Shown: positions 35,562 to 44,995, numbered from the stretch's first letter. The stretch is DNA of 64,000 nt from Halorientalis marina (GCF_023028345.1 NZ_CP095487.1:372001-436000); one strand, 5' to 3'. The notes: generated by a model not told the origin, from the sequence alone. A program made the numbers and translations.

Positions 35562-36393
35562 CGACACCGACGACATCGGCCGGGTCGAAGCGGCGGTCAG
35601 AGAGATCCGCCGCGAGGGGTACAAGGCCGCCGCCCTCCACGCGACCGTCGACGGCGTGGCCGCGTTCCTCCTCGTCGAACTCGCCGGGATCGTCGCGCCA
35701 GTCGAACCGCCGGCCGTCGGCCCCGTCACGGTCGCGACCGTCGCCGCCGCCGTCGTCGGCCTGGCGGTCGTCGTCGGCGAGTTCTGGACGCGGACCCGGT
35801 TTTATACTGTCGAGCGGTTCGAGGCGGACAACCCGGCCGTGGCGGGCGCGCTCCGGACCGCCCGGGACGCCGCCGAGGCCGGCAACGAATCGCCGATGGC
35901 CCGCCGGCTCTACGAGGACGTGACCGACCGGCTCTCGGAAACCTCCAGCCTCGGGTTCGTCCAGATCCCCTGGCTCGCGGTGAGCGTCGTCCTCGTGTTC
36001 GCCGTCGGCTTCGCCGTCGTCAACGCGGCGGCGGTCGGCTTCGTCATCGGCGGCGTCGGCGAGAACGCGACCGACGACGGCTCGACGCCCTTTGGCGGCG
36101 ACCCGAACGCCGGCGAGAACGACACGACGGAACTCCAGGACGGGAGCGACGTGCTCGGCCGGGTCAAACCCGTCAACTCGGGGGAGAAAGAGATCGGCGC
36201 GAACGTCTCCGGCGCGAGCGGCGGCGACCAGGGCGACGACACGGACAACGACTACGCCAACCGCGGTCTACCCGAGGATGCAGACGGCATCGGTGCCGAG
36301 CGGGCGGGCTTCTCGGAAGGCGACGAGGTCGACGACGCCGACCTCATCCGCGAGTACAATCTGCGCCTCCAGGCGCGTGACGACGATGAGTGA
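35554..36393 (+). CDS. DUF7502-like membrane protein
   Basis: 279 residues; overlaps the previous gene by 8 bases. Three or four hydrophobic segments (about 27-48, 57-78 and 137-166) are followed by a long acidic, disordered C-terminal tail. The arrangement resembles haloarchaeal DUF7502 proteins encoded with MoxR. Likely a membrane partner of the ATPase; function unknown. Confidence 0.7.
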   Translation: MTDDTDDIGRVEAAVREIRREGYKAAALHATVDGVAAFLLVELAGIVAPVEPPAVGPVTVATVAAAVVGLAVVVGEFWTRTRFYTVERFEADNPAVAGALRTARDAAEAGNESPMARRLYEDVTDRLSETSSLGFVQIPWLAVSVVLVFAVGFAVVNAAAVGFVIGGVGENATDDGSTPFGGDPNAGENDTTELQDGSDVLGRVKPVNSGEKEIGANVSGASGGDQGDDTDNDYANRGLPEDADGIGAERAGFSEGDEVDDADLIREYNLRLQARDDDE

Positions 36394-37342
36394 TGACCAA
36401 CTCGATACCGACCAGGTGGACCAGATTCAAGACAGGATCGCGGCGGCCCGCGAGCAGGTACAACGCCGGATCGTCGGCCAGGACGCCGTCATGGACCAGG
36501 TGCTCGCGGTGATGCTCGCCGACGGCAACGCCCTGCTCGAGAGCACGCCCGGCCTCGGGAAGACCATGCTCGTCCGCACCCTCGCGGACGTGACCGACCT
36601 CTCGTTCAAACGCATCCAGAACACGCCGGACCTGATGCCAAGCGACATCACCGGCACCGAAATCATCCGCGAGACGCCCGACGGCGGCCGCGAGTTCGTC
36701 TTCGAGAAAGGCCCCGTCTTCGCCAACGTCGTGCTGGCCGACGAGATCAACCGCGCGACGCCGAAGACCCAGGCCGCGCTGCTGGAGGCGATGCAGGAAC
36801 GCCAGGTCACCGCCGGCGGCGAGACGCGGAAGCTCCCGGACCCCTTCTTCGTGCTGGCGACGCAGAACCCCATCGAACAGGAGGGAACCTATCAGTTACC
36901 TGAGGCTCAACAGGACCGCTTCCTGGCGAAGGTGCTCGTCGATTTCCCCGACCGCGATGCCGAGCGCGAGATCGTCGACCGCTACACGGGGCGGCTGGAC
37001 GACGACATCCCGGTCGAGCGGGCGCTGTCCCGCGACGCGCTGGTCCGTGCCCAGGAACTCGTCCGGCAGGTCCCCATCGCCGAGGACCTGCGGGACTACG
37101 CCATCGACGTGGTGCGCTCGACGCGGGAGGCCGACCGCCTGGAGTACGGCGCCAGCCCGCGGGCGAGCATGGGCCTGGTCGTCACCGCGAAAGCCCGCGC
37201 GTTCATGGAGGGGCGCAACCACGTCGCCGAGGAGGACATCGAGGCGATGGCCCGGCCGGTCCTCCGGCACCGCGTCATCGTCGACTTCCGGGCCGAACGC
37301 GAGGGCGTCACCGCGGACGACGTGGTCGGCGACCTGCTATGA
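36386..37342 (+). CDS. moxR: MoxR-family AAA+ ATPase
   Basis: 318 residues; overlaps the previous gene by 8 bases and the DUF58 gene by four. Walker A STPGLGKT is at 53-60 and Walker B VVLADEIN near 117-124. Sensor 1 ATQNPIEQEGTYQLPEAQ, typical of MoxR, and a C-terminal lid domain follow. MoxR ATPases act as chaperones with VWA proteins to mature or activate partner complexes. Here it sits fifth in the operon, not first as in many bacteria. Confidence 0.95.
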   Translation: MSDDQLDTDQVDQIQDRIAAAREQVQRRIVGQDAVMDQVLAVMLADGNALLESTPGLGKTMLVRTLADVTDLSFKRIQNTPDLMPSDITGTEIIRETPDGGREFVFEKGPVFANVVLADEINRATPKTQAALLEAMQERQVTAGGETRKLPDPFFVLATQNPIEQEGTYQLPEAQQDRFLAKVLVDFPDRDAEREIVDRYTGRLDDDIPVERALSRDALVRAQELVRQVPIAEDLRDYAIDVVRSTREADRLEYGASPRASMGLVVTAKARAFMEGRNHVAEEDIEAMARPVLRHRVIVDFRAEREGVTADDVVGDLL

Positions 37343-38226
37343 TCGACCCCGGCTTCCTCGACGAGCTGGCACGCTTCGACGCGTCGCTCCAGCGTCGGGT
37401 GAACGCCGAGTTGCAGGGCGAACAGCGGTCGACGGAGGTCGGGGAGGGGCTCACGTTCAGCGACCACCGGCGCTACTCGCCGGGCGACGACACGCGCCTG
37501 CTCGACTGGCGCGTCTACGCTCGCACCGACGAACTCTACATCAAGCAGTTCGAGGCCGAGCGCAACCTCACCGTCCACGTGCTGCTGGACGCGAGCGCGT
37601 CGATGGACTACGGCGCCCGCGGCGGCACCGAGGACGCCGAAGAGCGCGGCCCGACACACAAGTTCGAGTACGGCGCGAAACTCGGCCTGGGCTTCGCGGC
37701 GCTGGCGGCCGACGAACACAACGACTTCCGCTTCTCGCTGTTCCGGGACACCCACGAGCGCATCGACCGGAACCGCTCGACACAGGGGGAGGTGCTGGCG
37801 CTGATCGACCGCCTCAACGAGACGGAGCCCGACGGCGAGACGGACTTCCAGCGGGCGCTCGAGGACTACGCCACGACCATCGACTCGAAGTCGCTGGTGC
37901 TGGTCGTCAGTGACTTTCTCGGGGACCCCGACGCCATCGAGGCGGGGCTGGCGGCGCTGTCGCGCAACGACGTGACGCTCGGCCACGTCGTCGAGCCGAC
38001 CGAGCGCGACCCGGACGTACGCGGCGAGGCCATCGTCACCGACCCCGAGCGGGACGCGCGCTTCCGGACCTACTTCGGGTCGCGACTGGTCGACCGGTAC
38101 AACGACCGGCTGACCGACCACATCGGGGCCATCGAGGCGGCGGCCGAACGCCTCGCACTCCGCCACGAACTGGTCGACACCGGCCAGGACTTCTTCGACT
38201 CCTTCGGCCAGGTCTGGGTCGAGTAG
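37339..38226 (+). CDS. DUF58 domain protein (VWA-like)
   Basis: 295 residues; ATGA overlap with moxR. The DUF58 signature is present: GEGLTFSDHRRYSPGDDTRLLDWRVYAR, with a VWA-like VLLDASASMD following. Such proteins are the usual MoxR partners. It is soluble here. Last gene of the operon; it is convergent with the ABC1 kinase gene with no spacer. Confidence 0.93.
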   Translation: MIDPGFLDELARFDASLQRRVNAELQGEQRSTEVGEGLTFSDHRRYSPGDDTRLLDWRVYARTDELYIKQFEAERNLTVHVLLDASASMDYGARGGTEDAEERGPTHKFEYGAKLGLGFAALAADEHNDFRFSLFRDTHERIDRNRSTQGEVLALIDRLNETEPDGETDFQRALEDYATTIDSKSLVLVVSDFLGDPDAIEAGLAALSRNDVTLGHVVEPTERDPDVRGEAIVTDPERDARFRTYFGSRLVDRYNDRLTDHIGAIEAAAERLALRHELVDTGQDFFDSFGQVWVE

Positions 38227-40116
38227 TCAGTCGCGTACGCTCCCGGGCGAGGCGTCCCGGTCGGGGCCGTCGCCGGTCCCGAAGCCGCTCTCGAGGTCCA
38301 CCTCGCCGACGGCACTGCCCTCGCTGTTTGCCGGGCGTTCGTCGCCCTCGCGTGCCCGGAGGTTCTGTCGCGTGAACTGCGGTTCCGCGCGGATGCCCGA
38401 CCGCCGGCGGAGCGAGCGGGCGGCGAGCAACAGTGAGAGGGGGGCACCGAGCGCGGCGGCGGCCGCGGCCGTCGGCTCGCCCCCGACGAACAGCACGAGC
38501 GCGGCGAAGACGAACGCGACGAACGCCAGCCCGTAGACGATCTGGCCGGTCAGCGCGTCGACGATGCCGTCCTCGTCGGCGATGGCCGTCCGGACGGTGA
38601 CCGACTCCCGCTCGAAGCGGTCGAGGACGGCCTCCAGTTTCGGCGGCGTCCGCACCAGCGCGCCCACGGCCGCCCCGAGTTCGTCGCCTACGGACTCGAC
38701 GGCCTGCCGGACCCCTTCCTGTGCGTGGCCCTGCTCGCGGACGTACTCGGTGATGACCTCGATGAGGTCCATCTCCGGGTCGAGGGTCCGGGCGACCCCT
38801 TCCAGAACCGTCGTCACGCGGACGATGAGCGCGAGGTCCTGGGGGAGCCGGAGGGGGAACTCGTACAGCTCCCGCTGGAACTGGGCGACCAGCTGCTGGA
38901 CGCGGTACTCGTCGACGCCCTGCCCGCGGAAGCTCTCGAAGACGACCTCGAACAACTCGCGCATCAGCTCGCGGTCGGCGGTCGGGTCGAGCGCCCCCAT
39001 CGCGGTGAAGGCGTCGATGACGCCGTCGATGTCGTTGCGGGCGATGGCGACGTAGAAGTCGAAGATCTGGTCTTGCAGGCGGTCGTCGATGGTTCCCGTG
39101 ATGCCGAAGTCGTAGAAAACGAGCGTGCCGTCGTCCTGCACCGCGAGGTTCCCGGGGTGGGGGTCGGCGTGGAACACGCCGTGTTCGAGCACCATCTCGA
39201 TGTAGGCCTCCTGGAGGCGCTCGACCAGCGCCACCCGGTCGACCCCCTTCGCGTCGAGGGTCTCGACGTCGGTTATCTTCGTCCCGCCGACGTACTCCAT
39301 GGTGAGCACTCGCTCGCCCGAGTAGGCGTCGAGCGCGCGGGGAATCCGGATCATCGGGTCGTCGGCGAAGTTCTCGCGGACGGTGTGGAGCATCCGGCGC
39401 TCGTGGACGTAGTCCATCTCCTCGCGGATGGTGGCGGCGAACTCGTCGGCGAGGTTCTCCAGGGTGAACGCCTGTCCCGGCTTGGCTCCCCGAATCAAGA
39501 GTGGGGTGAGCGCCTCGATCACCCGGAGGTCGGCCTCGACGCGCTTCCGGATGTTCGGCCGGAGGACCTTCACCGCCACCTGCTCGCCGTCGACCTCGGC
39601 GGTGTAGACCTGCCCGAGGCTCGCGCCGCTGATCGGCTCGGTGTCGAACCCGTCGAAGACGTCGTCGACTGGGCCGAGCTCCGCCTCGACGATGGGACGA
39701 ACCCGCTCCCAGTCGGCCGGCGGGACCCGGTCCTGTAACCGCGAGAGGACGGCGATGTACGGCCCCGGGAGCACGTCCGGCCGGGTCGAGAGGATCTGTC
39801 CGACCTTGATAAACGTCGGCCCGAGGGCGATGAGGGTATCGAGCAGGCGCTGGGCGCGGGCGACCTGCCCTTCGGTGTCGACCTCGCGGGAACGTCCGAA
39901 GAGGAGAAACCGGCGCCGGTCCCGCAGGTAGGTCAGGGAAAGCGGCAGGAAGCGCGCGACGACGACGAGAAGCCGCCAGGCAACCCGGAGGCGGAGCCAG
40001 GACACGTCGGCGCCCGGGGACGGGGCCGCGGCCCCGGCCGACCCCGCGCGGCCCGTCGTCTCGACGACCGGTTCGGTCCCCGCTTCCGGTCCGTCCGCCC
40101 GCTGCGTATCGGCCAT
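38227..40116 (-). CDS. ABC1/UbiB/AarF family atypical kinase
   Basis: 629 residues. The KxGQ motif is KVGQ at 104-107, the Ala-rich loop reads SGASLGQVY, the catalytic loop VFHADPHPGN, and the metal-binding motif YDFGITG. Two membrane helices lie near the C terminus (about 535-585), then a charged tail. Members act on quinone or membrane lipid biosynthesis as atypical kinases or ATPases; in haloarchaea the partner could be menaquinone metabolism. The start is the ATG at 40116; upstream frames read shadow sequence. Confidence 0.93.
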   Translation of the reverse strand: MADTQRADGPEAGTEPVVETTGRAGSAGAAAPSPGADVSWLRLRVAWRLLVVVARFLPLSLTYLRDRRRFLLFGRSREVDTEGQVARAQRLLDTLIALGPTFIKVGQILSTRPDVLPGPYIAVLSRLQDRVPPADWERVRPIVEAELGPVDDVFDGFDTEPISGASLGQVYTAEVDGEQVAVKVLRPNIRKRVEADLRVIEALTPLLIRGAKPGQAFTLENLADEFAATIREEMDYVHERRMLHTVRENFADDPMIRIPRALDAYSGERVLTMEYVGGTKITDVETLDAKGVDRVALVERLQEAYIEMVLEHGVFHADPHPGNLAVQDDGTLVFYDFGITGTIDDRLQDQIFDFYVAIARNDIDGVIDAFTAMGALDPTADRELMRELFEVVFESFRGQGVDEYRVQQLVAQFQRELYEFPLRLPQDLALIVRVTTVLEGVARTLDPEMDLIEVITEYVREQGHAQEGVRQAVESVGDELGAAVGALVRTPPKLEAVLDRFERESVTVRTAIADEDGIVDALTGQIVYGLAFVAFVFAALVLFVGGEPTAAAAAALGAPLSLLLAARSLRRRSGIRAEPQFTRQNLRAREGDERPANSEGSAVGEVDLESGFGTGDGPDRDASPGSVRD

Positions 40117-40157
40117 CGACGCCGAGTAGGGGCGCGGAACGGATGGGCGTGGTGGTT

Positions 40158-40484
40158 CTACTCGGACTCCTCGACGGCGTCGGGGCGGACCCGGAAGCGG
40201 TTGTACCCGCCGTGGGAGAGTTCGAGGGAACTGAGCCACCAGTTCCACCGCTCGATGACGGTGTGGTCCTCGGGGGCGTCGGCCATGTTCTCGATCACGT
40301 CCTCGACGGTCAACTCGAAGTCCAGGTCGTCCGCGATGTGCCCGGCGTCCGCGAGGTCCCGCGCCTGTCGGGCGACGACGCGACGTTCCCGTTCGCTCCC
40401 GCCGAATGCGACTTCCAGCTCGCGTTCCAACGTCCGTTTGTCCACACGCCCGCTGTGTGTTCGACGTACTTGACCGTCCCGCAT
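40158..40484 (-). CDS. Hypothetical helical protein
   Basis: 108 residues, soluble, acidic and Arg-rich. It opens MRDGQVRRTHSGRVDKRTLE, has FGGSERERRVVARQARDLADAGH in the middle, and ends with conserved-looking WNWWLSSLELSHGGYNRFRV. The stop lies 41 bases downstream of the ABC1 kinase start on the same strand, so they may be cotranscribed. Not recognised. Confidence 0.7.
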   Translation of the reverse strand: MRDGQVRRTHSGRVDKRTLERELEVAFGGSERERRVVARQARDLADAGHIADDLDFELTVEDVIENMADAPEDHTVIERWNWWLSSLELSHGGYNRFRVRPDAVEESE

Positions 40485-40492
40485 CGGAGCCG

Positions 40493-42283
40493 CTAGAGGA
40501 CGGCGTGGGTCGCCGTCCCCGCCACCAGGAACCACGCGAGCAGGAGGGCGTTGACGAACGCCCCCGTCCAGACCCGCCCGGTCCGGTGGTAGAAGTACGT
40601 CGAGATGACGGCGACGGCCGCCAGCACCGGGACGAACGAGAGCGAGACGATGGCGTACAGCGCCAGCTGCGGGAGCAGGAGCGCGTTCCCGGTAAACAGC
40701 GGGACGTACTGGACCGCCACCAGCAGCACGAACCCGCCGGCGACGAGCAGCGTATTCGTCGCCATCGCCCGCCGCAGGGAGTCGGTGGTCGCCCCCGTTC
40801 GGAGCCGCCCGTGCAGGAGTACGCCCAGCACGACCGTGAAGGCGGTGAGGACGGGCAGGGCCGCGAGGAAGGGGAGGACGTGCCACGGCGCGAGCAGTTT
40901 CAGCGCGATAAACCAGATCCGGAAGTCGACGTTGAACGCCGCGTCGACGACGACCAGGAGGAGATAGAGGCTCCCGACGACCGCCAGCGCGACGGCGGCG
41001 GCACGCGTCACCGCGCCGTAGCCGTCGCCGGTGTCGAGGCCGTAGCGTGCGAGGGCGTCGCCGCCACTGTCACGGCGGTAGTGCCAGATGCCGACGAGCA
41101 GGGCCGCGACGACGGTGTTGACGAGCGCCCACAGCAGGACGCCGTTCGTAATCTGCTGGGTGAACGGCGGCGTCGCCGGGACCGCGTTGTCCCCGATCAC
41201 CATCGCCGGGTAGTAAGTCAGGATCGGGACGAGCGCGGCCAGCAGGGCGTTGCCGTACCAGCCCATCCCTTTCTCGGTGACGGGCGCGCCCACGTCGGCC
41301 ACGGCGCCGGCGAGCGCGTCACGGCCGAGCAGGAGTTTCCCCGCGGGGAAGACGAACAGCACGGCCCCGAGCAGTGCGAGGAAGGTGCCGATCTCCTTGA
41401 GGTACCACAGCTGGTTCGACGGCGCGAGCTGTGTGTCGGTCGGGACCGTCCGGCCGAGCCAGTCGACCGAATCGGCGACCGCGGCCGCCGAGATGTGGTC
41501 GCCGGGGTGGGTCGTCGCCGGCGTGTAGAGCTTGCGGGCCGAGCCCGCCGAAACGTCGCCGTAGACGCGGTCGGTGCTGACTGGCTCGTCGGTCCCGAAC
41601 TGTCCCCGCATCTTCTCGGAGTTCGGCGCGGCCGCCGCGGTCTCGGCGCCCCACATCAGCCAGTGGAACTCGTCGTACTCGCTGAACACGACGCCCATGT
41701 TCCGCGGGTAGGTCGCACTGCCGTTGGGCGCGGTGGCGTCGGGAATCGCCGAGAACCCCGGAATCGGGCCGGGCGCCGACCCCTGGTAGAGCGACGCCGA
41801 GTACTTCCGTGGGTGGACGCCCGCGGCCGCGGTGATGGCCCAGCCCCCCATCGAGTGGCCGGTGATCGCGACGGAATCGTTGTCGACGACCGCCCGGGAG
41901 TGGAGGTATGCCAGCCCGTCGGGGCCGCCGAAGGCGTTACTGAACGCCGGCGGCTCGGAGTAGCCGTGGCCGGTCTGGTCCATCGCCAGCACCACGTACC
42001 CCCGCCGGGCGTACTCGGTGGCGAAGGGCGCCTGCACCTGCTTCGTGTTGATGTATCCGTGGACTGCCAGCACACCTGGCGCCGGGTCCTCGGCGGAGGC
42101 GCCCTGCGGGACGTAGAGGTGGCCCGCCATCGCCGTCCCGTTCGTCCCCTCGAACTGTACGTCCCTGACCTCGACCTGCCCGCCGGCGGTGTTGCCCCAC
42201 CAGCCGAGCGCGCCACCGCCCAGGATCAACACCAGCGCGACGCCGAGCAAAACTGCCGATCTGTCAGCCCCTCCGTCGAGCAT
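40493..42283 (-). CDS. Membrane-embedded alpha/beta hydrolase
   Basis: 596 residues. One N-terminal helix is followed by an extracytoplasmic alpha/beta-hydrolase domain (about 45-275) with the oxyanion lead HGYINTKQ, nucleophile elbow GHSMGG and a downstream Asp/His region, then seven to eight membrane helices. The hydrolase part resembles dienelactone/dipeptidyl-type serine hydrolases; activity on an ester or peptide outside the membrane is inferred. An ATG at 42283 was chosen over a GTG at 42295. The fusion to a polytopic domain is unusual. Confidence 0.82.
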   Translation of the reverse strand: MLDGGADRSAVLLGVALVLILGGGALGWWGNTAGGQVEVRDVQFEGTNGTAMAGHLYVPQGASAEDPAPGVLAVHGYINTKQVQAPFATEYARRGYVVLAMDQTGHGYSEPPAFSNAFGGPDGLAYLHSRAVVDNDSVAITGHSMGGWAITAAAGVHPRKYSASLYQGSAPGPIPGFSAIPDATAPNGSATYPRNMGVVFSEYDEFHWLMWGAETAAAAPNSEKMRGQFGTDEPVSTDRVYGDVSAGSARKLYTPATTHPGDHISAAAVADSVDWLGRTVPTDTQLAPSNQLWYLKEIGTFLALLGAVLFVFPAGKLLLGRDALAGAVADVGAPVTEKGMGWYGNALLAALVPILTYYPAMVIGDNAVPATPPFTQQITNGVLLWALVNTVVAALLVGIWHYRRDSGGDALARYGLDTGDGYGAVTRAAAVALAVVGSLYLLLVVVDAAFNVDFRIWFIALKLLAPWHVLPFLAALPVLTAFTVVLGVLLHGRLRTGATTDSLRRAMATNTLLVAGGFVLLVAVQYVPLFTGNALLLPQLALYAIVSLSFVPVLAAVAVISTYFYHRTGRVWTGAFVNALLLAWFLVAGTATHAVL

Positions 42284-42613
42284 AGTTACCGTCACCCCCC
42301 GCAGTAGTGAAAAATCTTTTCCACTATTTCGGCATTCGGCCGCGAAAACTTCCGCTGTAAGGCATTTGGCCGGCGCGGAATCGCGATTTCGACCGTTCGT
42401 TCAGTCTGGGTGCCCGGCGGCGGTAAAGAAACGAGGCGTGATCGGAGCACTCCGTCGCGGTAGCTGGCACGTTGTCGTCGCACGCGCAGCGCGGCGCGAG
42501 GCCGACCGACGGGAGGCCGGTCGCGCGAACGGGGAGCGGACGCGACCCGTGAGCGGCGGAGCCGCGCGAGCGCACGCGACGAGCGACCACCGGGAGCGAG
42601 TCGCGATTTTATA

Positions 42614-42688
42614 CTAAATTTTTGCCCGACCCTGTGAGCGGTCGCCGCATTGCGCCGACCGCGAACACGGGAGGTGCCAAAAATTTAG
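42614..42688 (+). repeat. Long inverted repeat upstream of rps6e
   Basis: Perfect 11-base arms CTAAATTTTTG (42614-42624) and CAAAAATTTAG (42678-42688) enclose 53 bases that hold an inner inverted pair, GCGGTCG and CGACCGC. The stem could form a 75-base structure. It ends 10 bases before the TATA-like box of rps6e. Confidence 0.75.
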
Positions 42689-42698
42689 TTCGACAGTG

Positions 42699-42706
42699 TT
42701 TTTATG
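42699..42706 (+). promoter_or_regulatory. TATA-like box for rps6e
   Basis: TTTTTATG centred 29 bases before the ATG at 42732, fitting a leaderless transcript. Confidence 0.6.
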
Positions 42707-42731
42707 CGTGACCGACTGTTCTCGGCCACGA

Positions 42732-43124
42732 ATGGCAGATTTCACCGTGGTCGTCGCGGACCCCGAAGACGGCGCGACGTACCAACTCGACGCGACGGAA
42801 CAGGACGCAAACCGGTTCATCGGCCGTGAACTCGGCGAAGAGGTCGACGGGAGCGCCGTCGGCCTCGACGGGTACTCCCTGGAACTGACCGGCGGCTCGG
42901 ACACGGCCGGGCGGCCGATGCGCGGTGACGTTCGCGGCGCCGACCTGACGGAGATCCTGACGGCCGGCGGGACGGGCTACAACCCGGACCGCGAGGGCGA
43001 GCGCCGCCGCGTGACGGTCCGTGGTCGCGAGGTCAGCGAGGAGACCCGCCAGATCAACGCCAAGATCGTCGAGCGCGGCTCGACCGACGTGGCGGACCTG
43101 GTCGGCGAGGACGACGACGAATAG
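42732..43124 (+). CDS. rps6e: Ribosomal protein S6e
   Basis: 130 residues, the standard length for archaeal S6e, which lacks the long eukaryotic tail. The motifs [27 protein letters not shown] and [24 protein letters not shown] are characteristic. Component of the small ribosomal subunit. Its stop shares one base with the GTG of the next gene. Confidence 0.97.
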   Translation: MADFTVVVADPEDGATYQLDATEQDANRFIGRELGEEVDGSAVGLDGYSLELTGGSDTAGRPMRGDVRGADLTEILTAGGTGYNPDREGERRRVTVRGREVSEETRQINAKIVERGSTDVADLVGEDDDE

Positions 43125-43561
43125 TGCCGGCGCGCGTCCCGAGCGATCACGGTTCTATCGAGACGCTCCGTGCGACTGTCGAGTCCGTCGGCCGGACCGA
43201 CCGGCCGAAGGTCGTCCTCCCCGAGGATGCGGGTGAGGCCCTCGACGCGGACGAGGTGGTCCGGCTGGTCGTCGACGGCCGGACCTACCACACGCGGGTC
43301 GACACGGCCCTCGGCGGCGGCCGGGAGTTCCGGGGTGCCTTCCGCTCCCCGACGCTCGCTCGCGACCCCGGCACCGGGGAGGACCACCTCGCGACCTGGC
43401 TCGCGGAGACGGGCATCGAGATCGGAAGTTCCGTCCTCGTCGACGTCGTGTCCGAGGAGTTCCAGTACGGGCTCCGGGAGCCGGGCGCGCGGGCGGTCTA
43501 CGAGGTGGCCGAGAAACCCGACGACGGGCTCGCGTCTATCGCGCGGGACCTCGAGGAGTGA
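43124..43561 (+). CDS. DUF7112-like conserved protein
   Basis: 145 residues, GTG start overlapping the S6e stop, so the two are translationally coupled. Acidic soluble protein with a beta-rich core (KVVLPEDAGEALDADEVVRLVVDG) and an RxFRGAFRSPTLARDP segment typical of the haloarchaeal DUF7112 family. Function unknown; coupling to S6e suggests a housekeeping role. Confidence 0.75.
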   Translation: MPARVPSDHGSIETLRATVESVGRTDRPKVVLPEDAGEALDADEVVRLVVDGRTYHTRVDTALGGGREFRGAFRSPTLARDPGTGEDHLATWLAETGIEIGSSVLVDVVSEEFQYGLREPGARAVYEVAEKPDDGLASIARDLEE

Positions 43562-43682
43562 CTTCCGCGTTCGATACCGGCGAACGGTTTTTGTGACTGA
43601 CACACCGATATCAGCAGGAATACTGGGCACGAAACGCTCAAATCGCCCCCGTCCGTAATCGATATATCGCCTGCCGTCCACC

Positions 43683-44561
43683 ATGTCGGAATCAGTCATC
43701 GCGGACTTCGTCGCGGGCTTCAACGCGAGCACCGTTGACCGTGGCGAACCCAAAAAAGGCCGGGTCGTTCTCAGTCAGAAGCGGCTGGTGCTGGCGACGA
43801 AGGCCAGCGACGGCGGCAAGGTGACGATTCCTCTCTCGAACATCTTCGACGTGGCCGTCGGGCACGTCCCCGAGGACCTGGGGAAGTTCTTCAAGTCGAC
43901 GGTAACCATCGCGTACAAGCAGGGCAATCAGCGCCACGTCGCGGCCGTCGAGGCCGACGACGAGAAGATCACGAAGTTCTCGACGGTCCTGTTCAAGGCG
44001 CTGCTCAACGGGACGCCGATGACGGTCAAACACCCCGCGAGGGTCGGGGGGCGCGTGACCGGCGAGGAGTTCCGCCCGGCCCGGCTCTCGCTGAAGCCGA
44101 AGGCCGTCGCTCTCAAGACCGACGGTTCCTCGTTCGAGATCGACCTCTCGACGGTGACGGACGTCGAACAGACCCAGCGCGAGATCAGGGGGGCGACCCG
44201 GCAGACGCTCTCGATTCGGCACATGGGGAACGGACAGGCCACGACCACTCTCTTGGCGACCGACTCGAACCGGGAGATGAGCCTGCTGGGTCGGTACCTT
44301 CGCCTGGAGTACAGCGACATCGTCGAGGACCTCGACGACGTGGAACTCACCGAGGACAAGACCGAACTCCTCGTCGCGGTGTACTCCACCGGCGACGGCG
44401 TCTCGCTGGCGAACGTCCTCGACGCCGAACCGAGTCAGGTCACGATGTTGCTCAACGACCTCGAAGCCGACGGGCTGATCACGACCGGCGAGGGCGGGAC
44501 GGACCTCACCCCGAAGGGCCGCATCGTCGTCAGCGACCGGCTGGAAGACGTCAACGCCTAG
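43683..44561 (+). CDS. cheF: Archaeal taxis adaptor CheF (copy 1)
   Basis: 292 residues of the CheF-arch family (formerly DUF439). In Halobacterium, CheF proteins bind phosphorylated CheY and link it to the archaellum motor. The sequence has the duplicated PH-like beta domains (GRVVLSQKRLVLATKA and PARLSLKPKAVALKTDG) and a C-terminal winged-helix-like segment (VTMLLNDLEADGLI). It faces the other CheF gene across a small membrane gene. A CGATATATCG palindrome lies shortly upstream. Confidence 0.93.
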   Translation: MSESVIADFVAGFNASTVDRGEPKKGRVVLSQKRLVLATKASDGGKVTIPLSNIFDVAVGHVPEDLGKFFKSTVTIAYKQGNQRHVAAVEADDEKITKFSTVLFKALLNGTPMTVKHPARVGGRVTGEEFRPARLSLKPKAVALKTDGSSFEIDLSTVTDVEQTQREIRGATRQTLSIRHMGNGQATTTLLATDSNREMSLLGRYLRLEYSDIVEDLDDVELTEDKTELLVAVYSTGDGVSLANVLDAEPSQVTMLLNDLEADGLITTGEGGTDLTPKGRIVVSDRLEDVNA

Positions 44562-44965
44562 TCCCCCTCGGCCGCGACCGCCGACGACACCAGTTCCCGG
44601 TAGCCGCGCCCGGTCGCGTGGCCGGCACCTGCGACGAGGGCGGCGACGAGGACGCCGCTCGCGACCCCGGCCGCGACGCCGGTCACCGGGTCCAGTGCCC
44701 GTCCGAACGTGTAGAGGGTGTACGCCACCGACGGGCCGGCGACGAGGAGCCAGTTCGACCGGAACCGCGCCCCGTCGAAGGCCCTGACCATTGCCGTGGC
44801 GGTGAGCAGGATCGGCGCCGCTCTGAGGAGCGTCCCGTAGATAGACGGCGGAAGGGAGACCGCGCCGGTCTCGACGGCGTGGAGGGCGCCGAGCGTACAC
44901 ACGAAGGTACCGAGCGTGACGGCGCCGACGGCGCCCTCGCGTGGCCTGTCGCCGCGGCCGAGCAT
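44558..44965 (-). CDS. Small polytopic membrane protein
   Basis: 135 residues with about four hydrophobic segments rich in Ala, Gly and Val. It overlaps the 3' end of cheF1 by four bases on the opposite strand. A minus-strand TATA-like TTTATACG lies 25 bases before the ATG, in the narrow gap to cheF2. No family recognised; its place among taxis genes is the only hint of function. Confidence 0.65.
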   Translation of the reverse strand: MLGRGDRPREGAVGAVTLGTFVCTLGALHAVETGAVSLPPSIYGTLLRAAPILLTATAMVRAFDGARFRSNWLLVAGPSVAYTLYTFGRALDPVTGVAAGVASGVLVAALVAGAGHATGRGYRELVSSAVAAEGD

Positions 44966-44995
44966 AGTGAAGTCCCGTCGTGGGCGTATAAATCG

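Larger units (their letters stand above)
42284..42731 (+). other. AT-variable intergenic region before rps6e
   Basis: A 448-base gap between divergent genes. No convincing ORF is present. It contains an A/T-rich stretch near the hydrolase start (42308-42330), a GC-rich repetitive segment (about 42480-42600), and a large inverted repeat (42614-42688) just upstream of the S6e promoter. Confidence 0.6.

Noticed and set aside
38725-39738. Long plus-strand frame opposite the ABC1 kinase
   Set aside because: It is a shadow of a well-defined kinase gene and has no recognisable domain.
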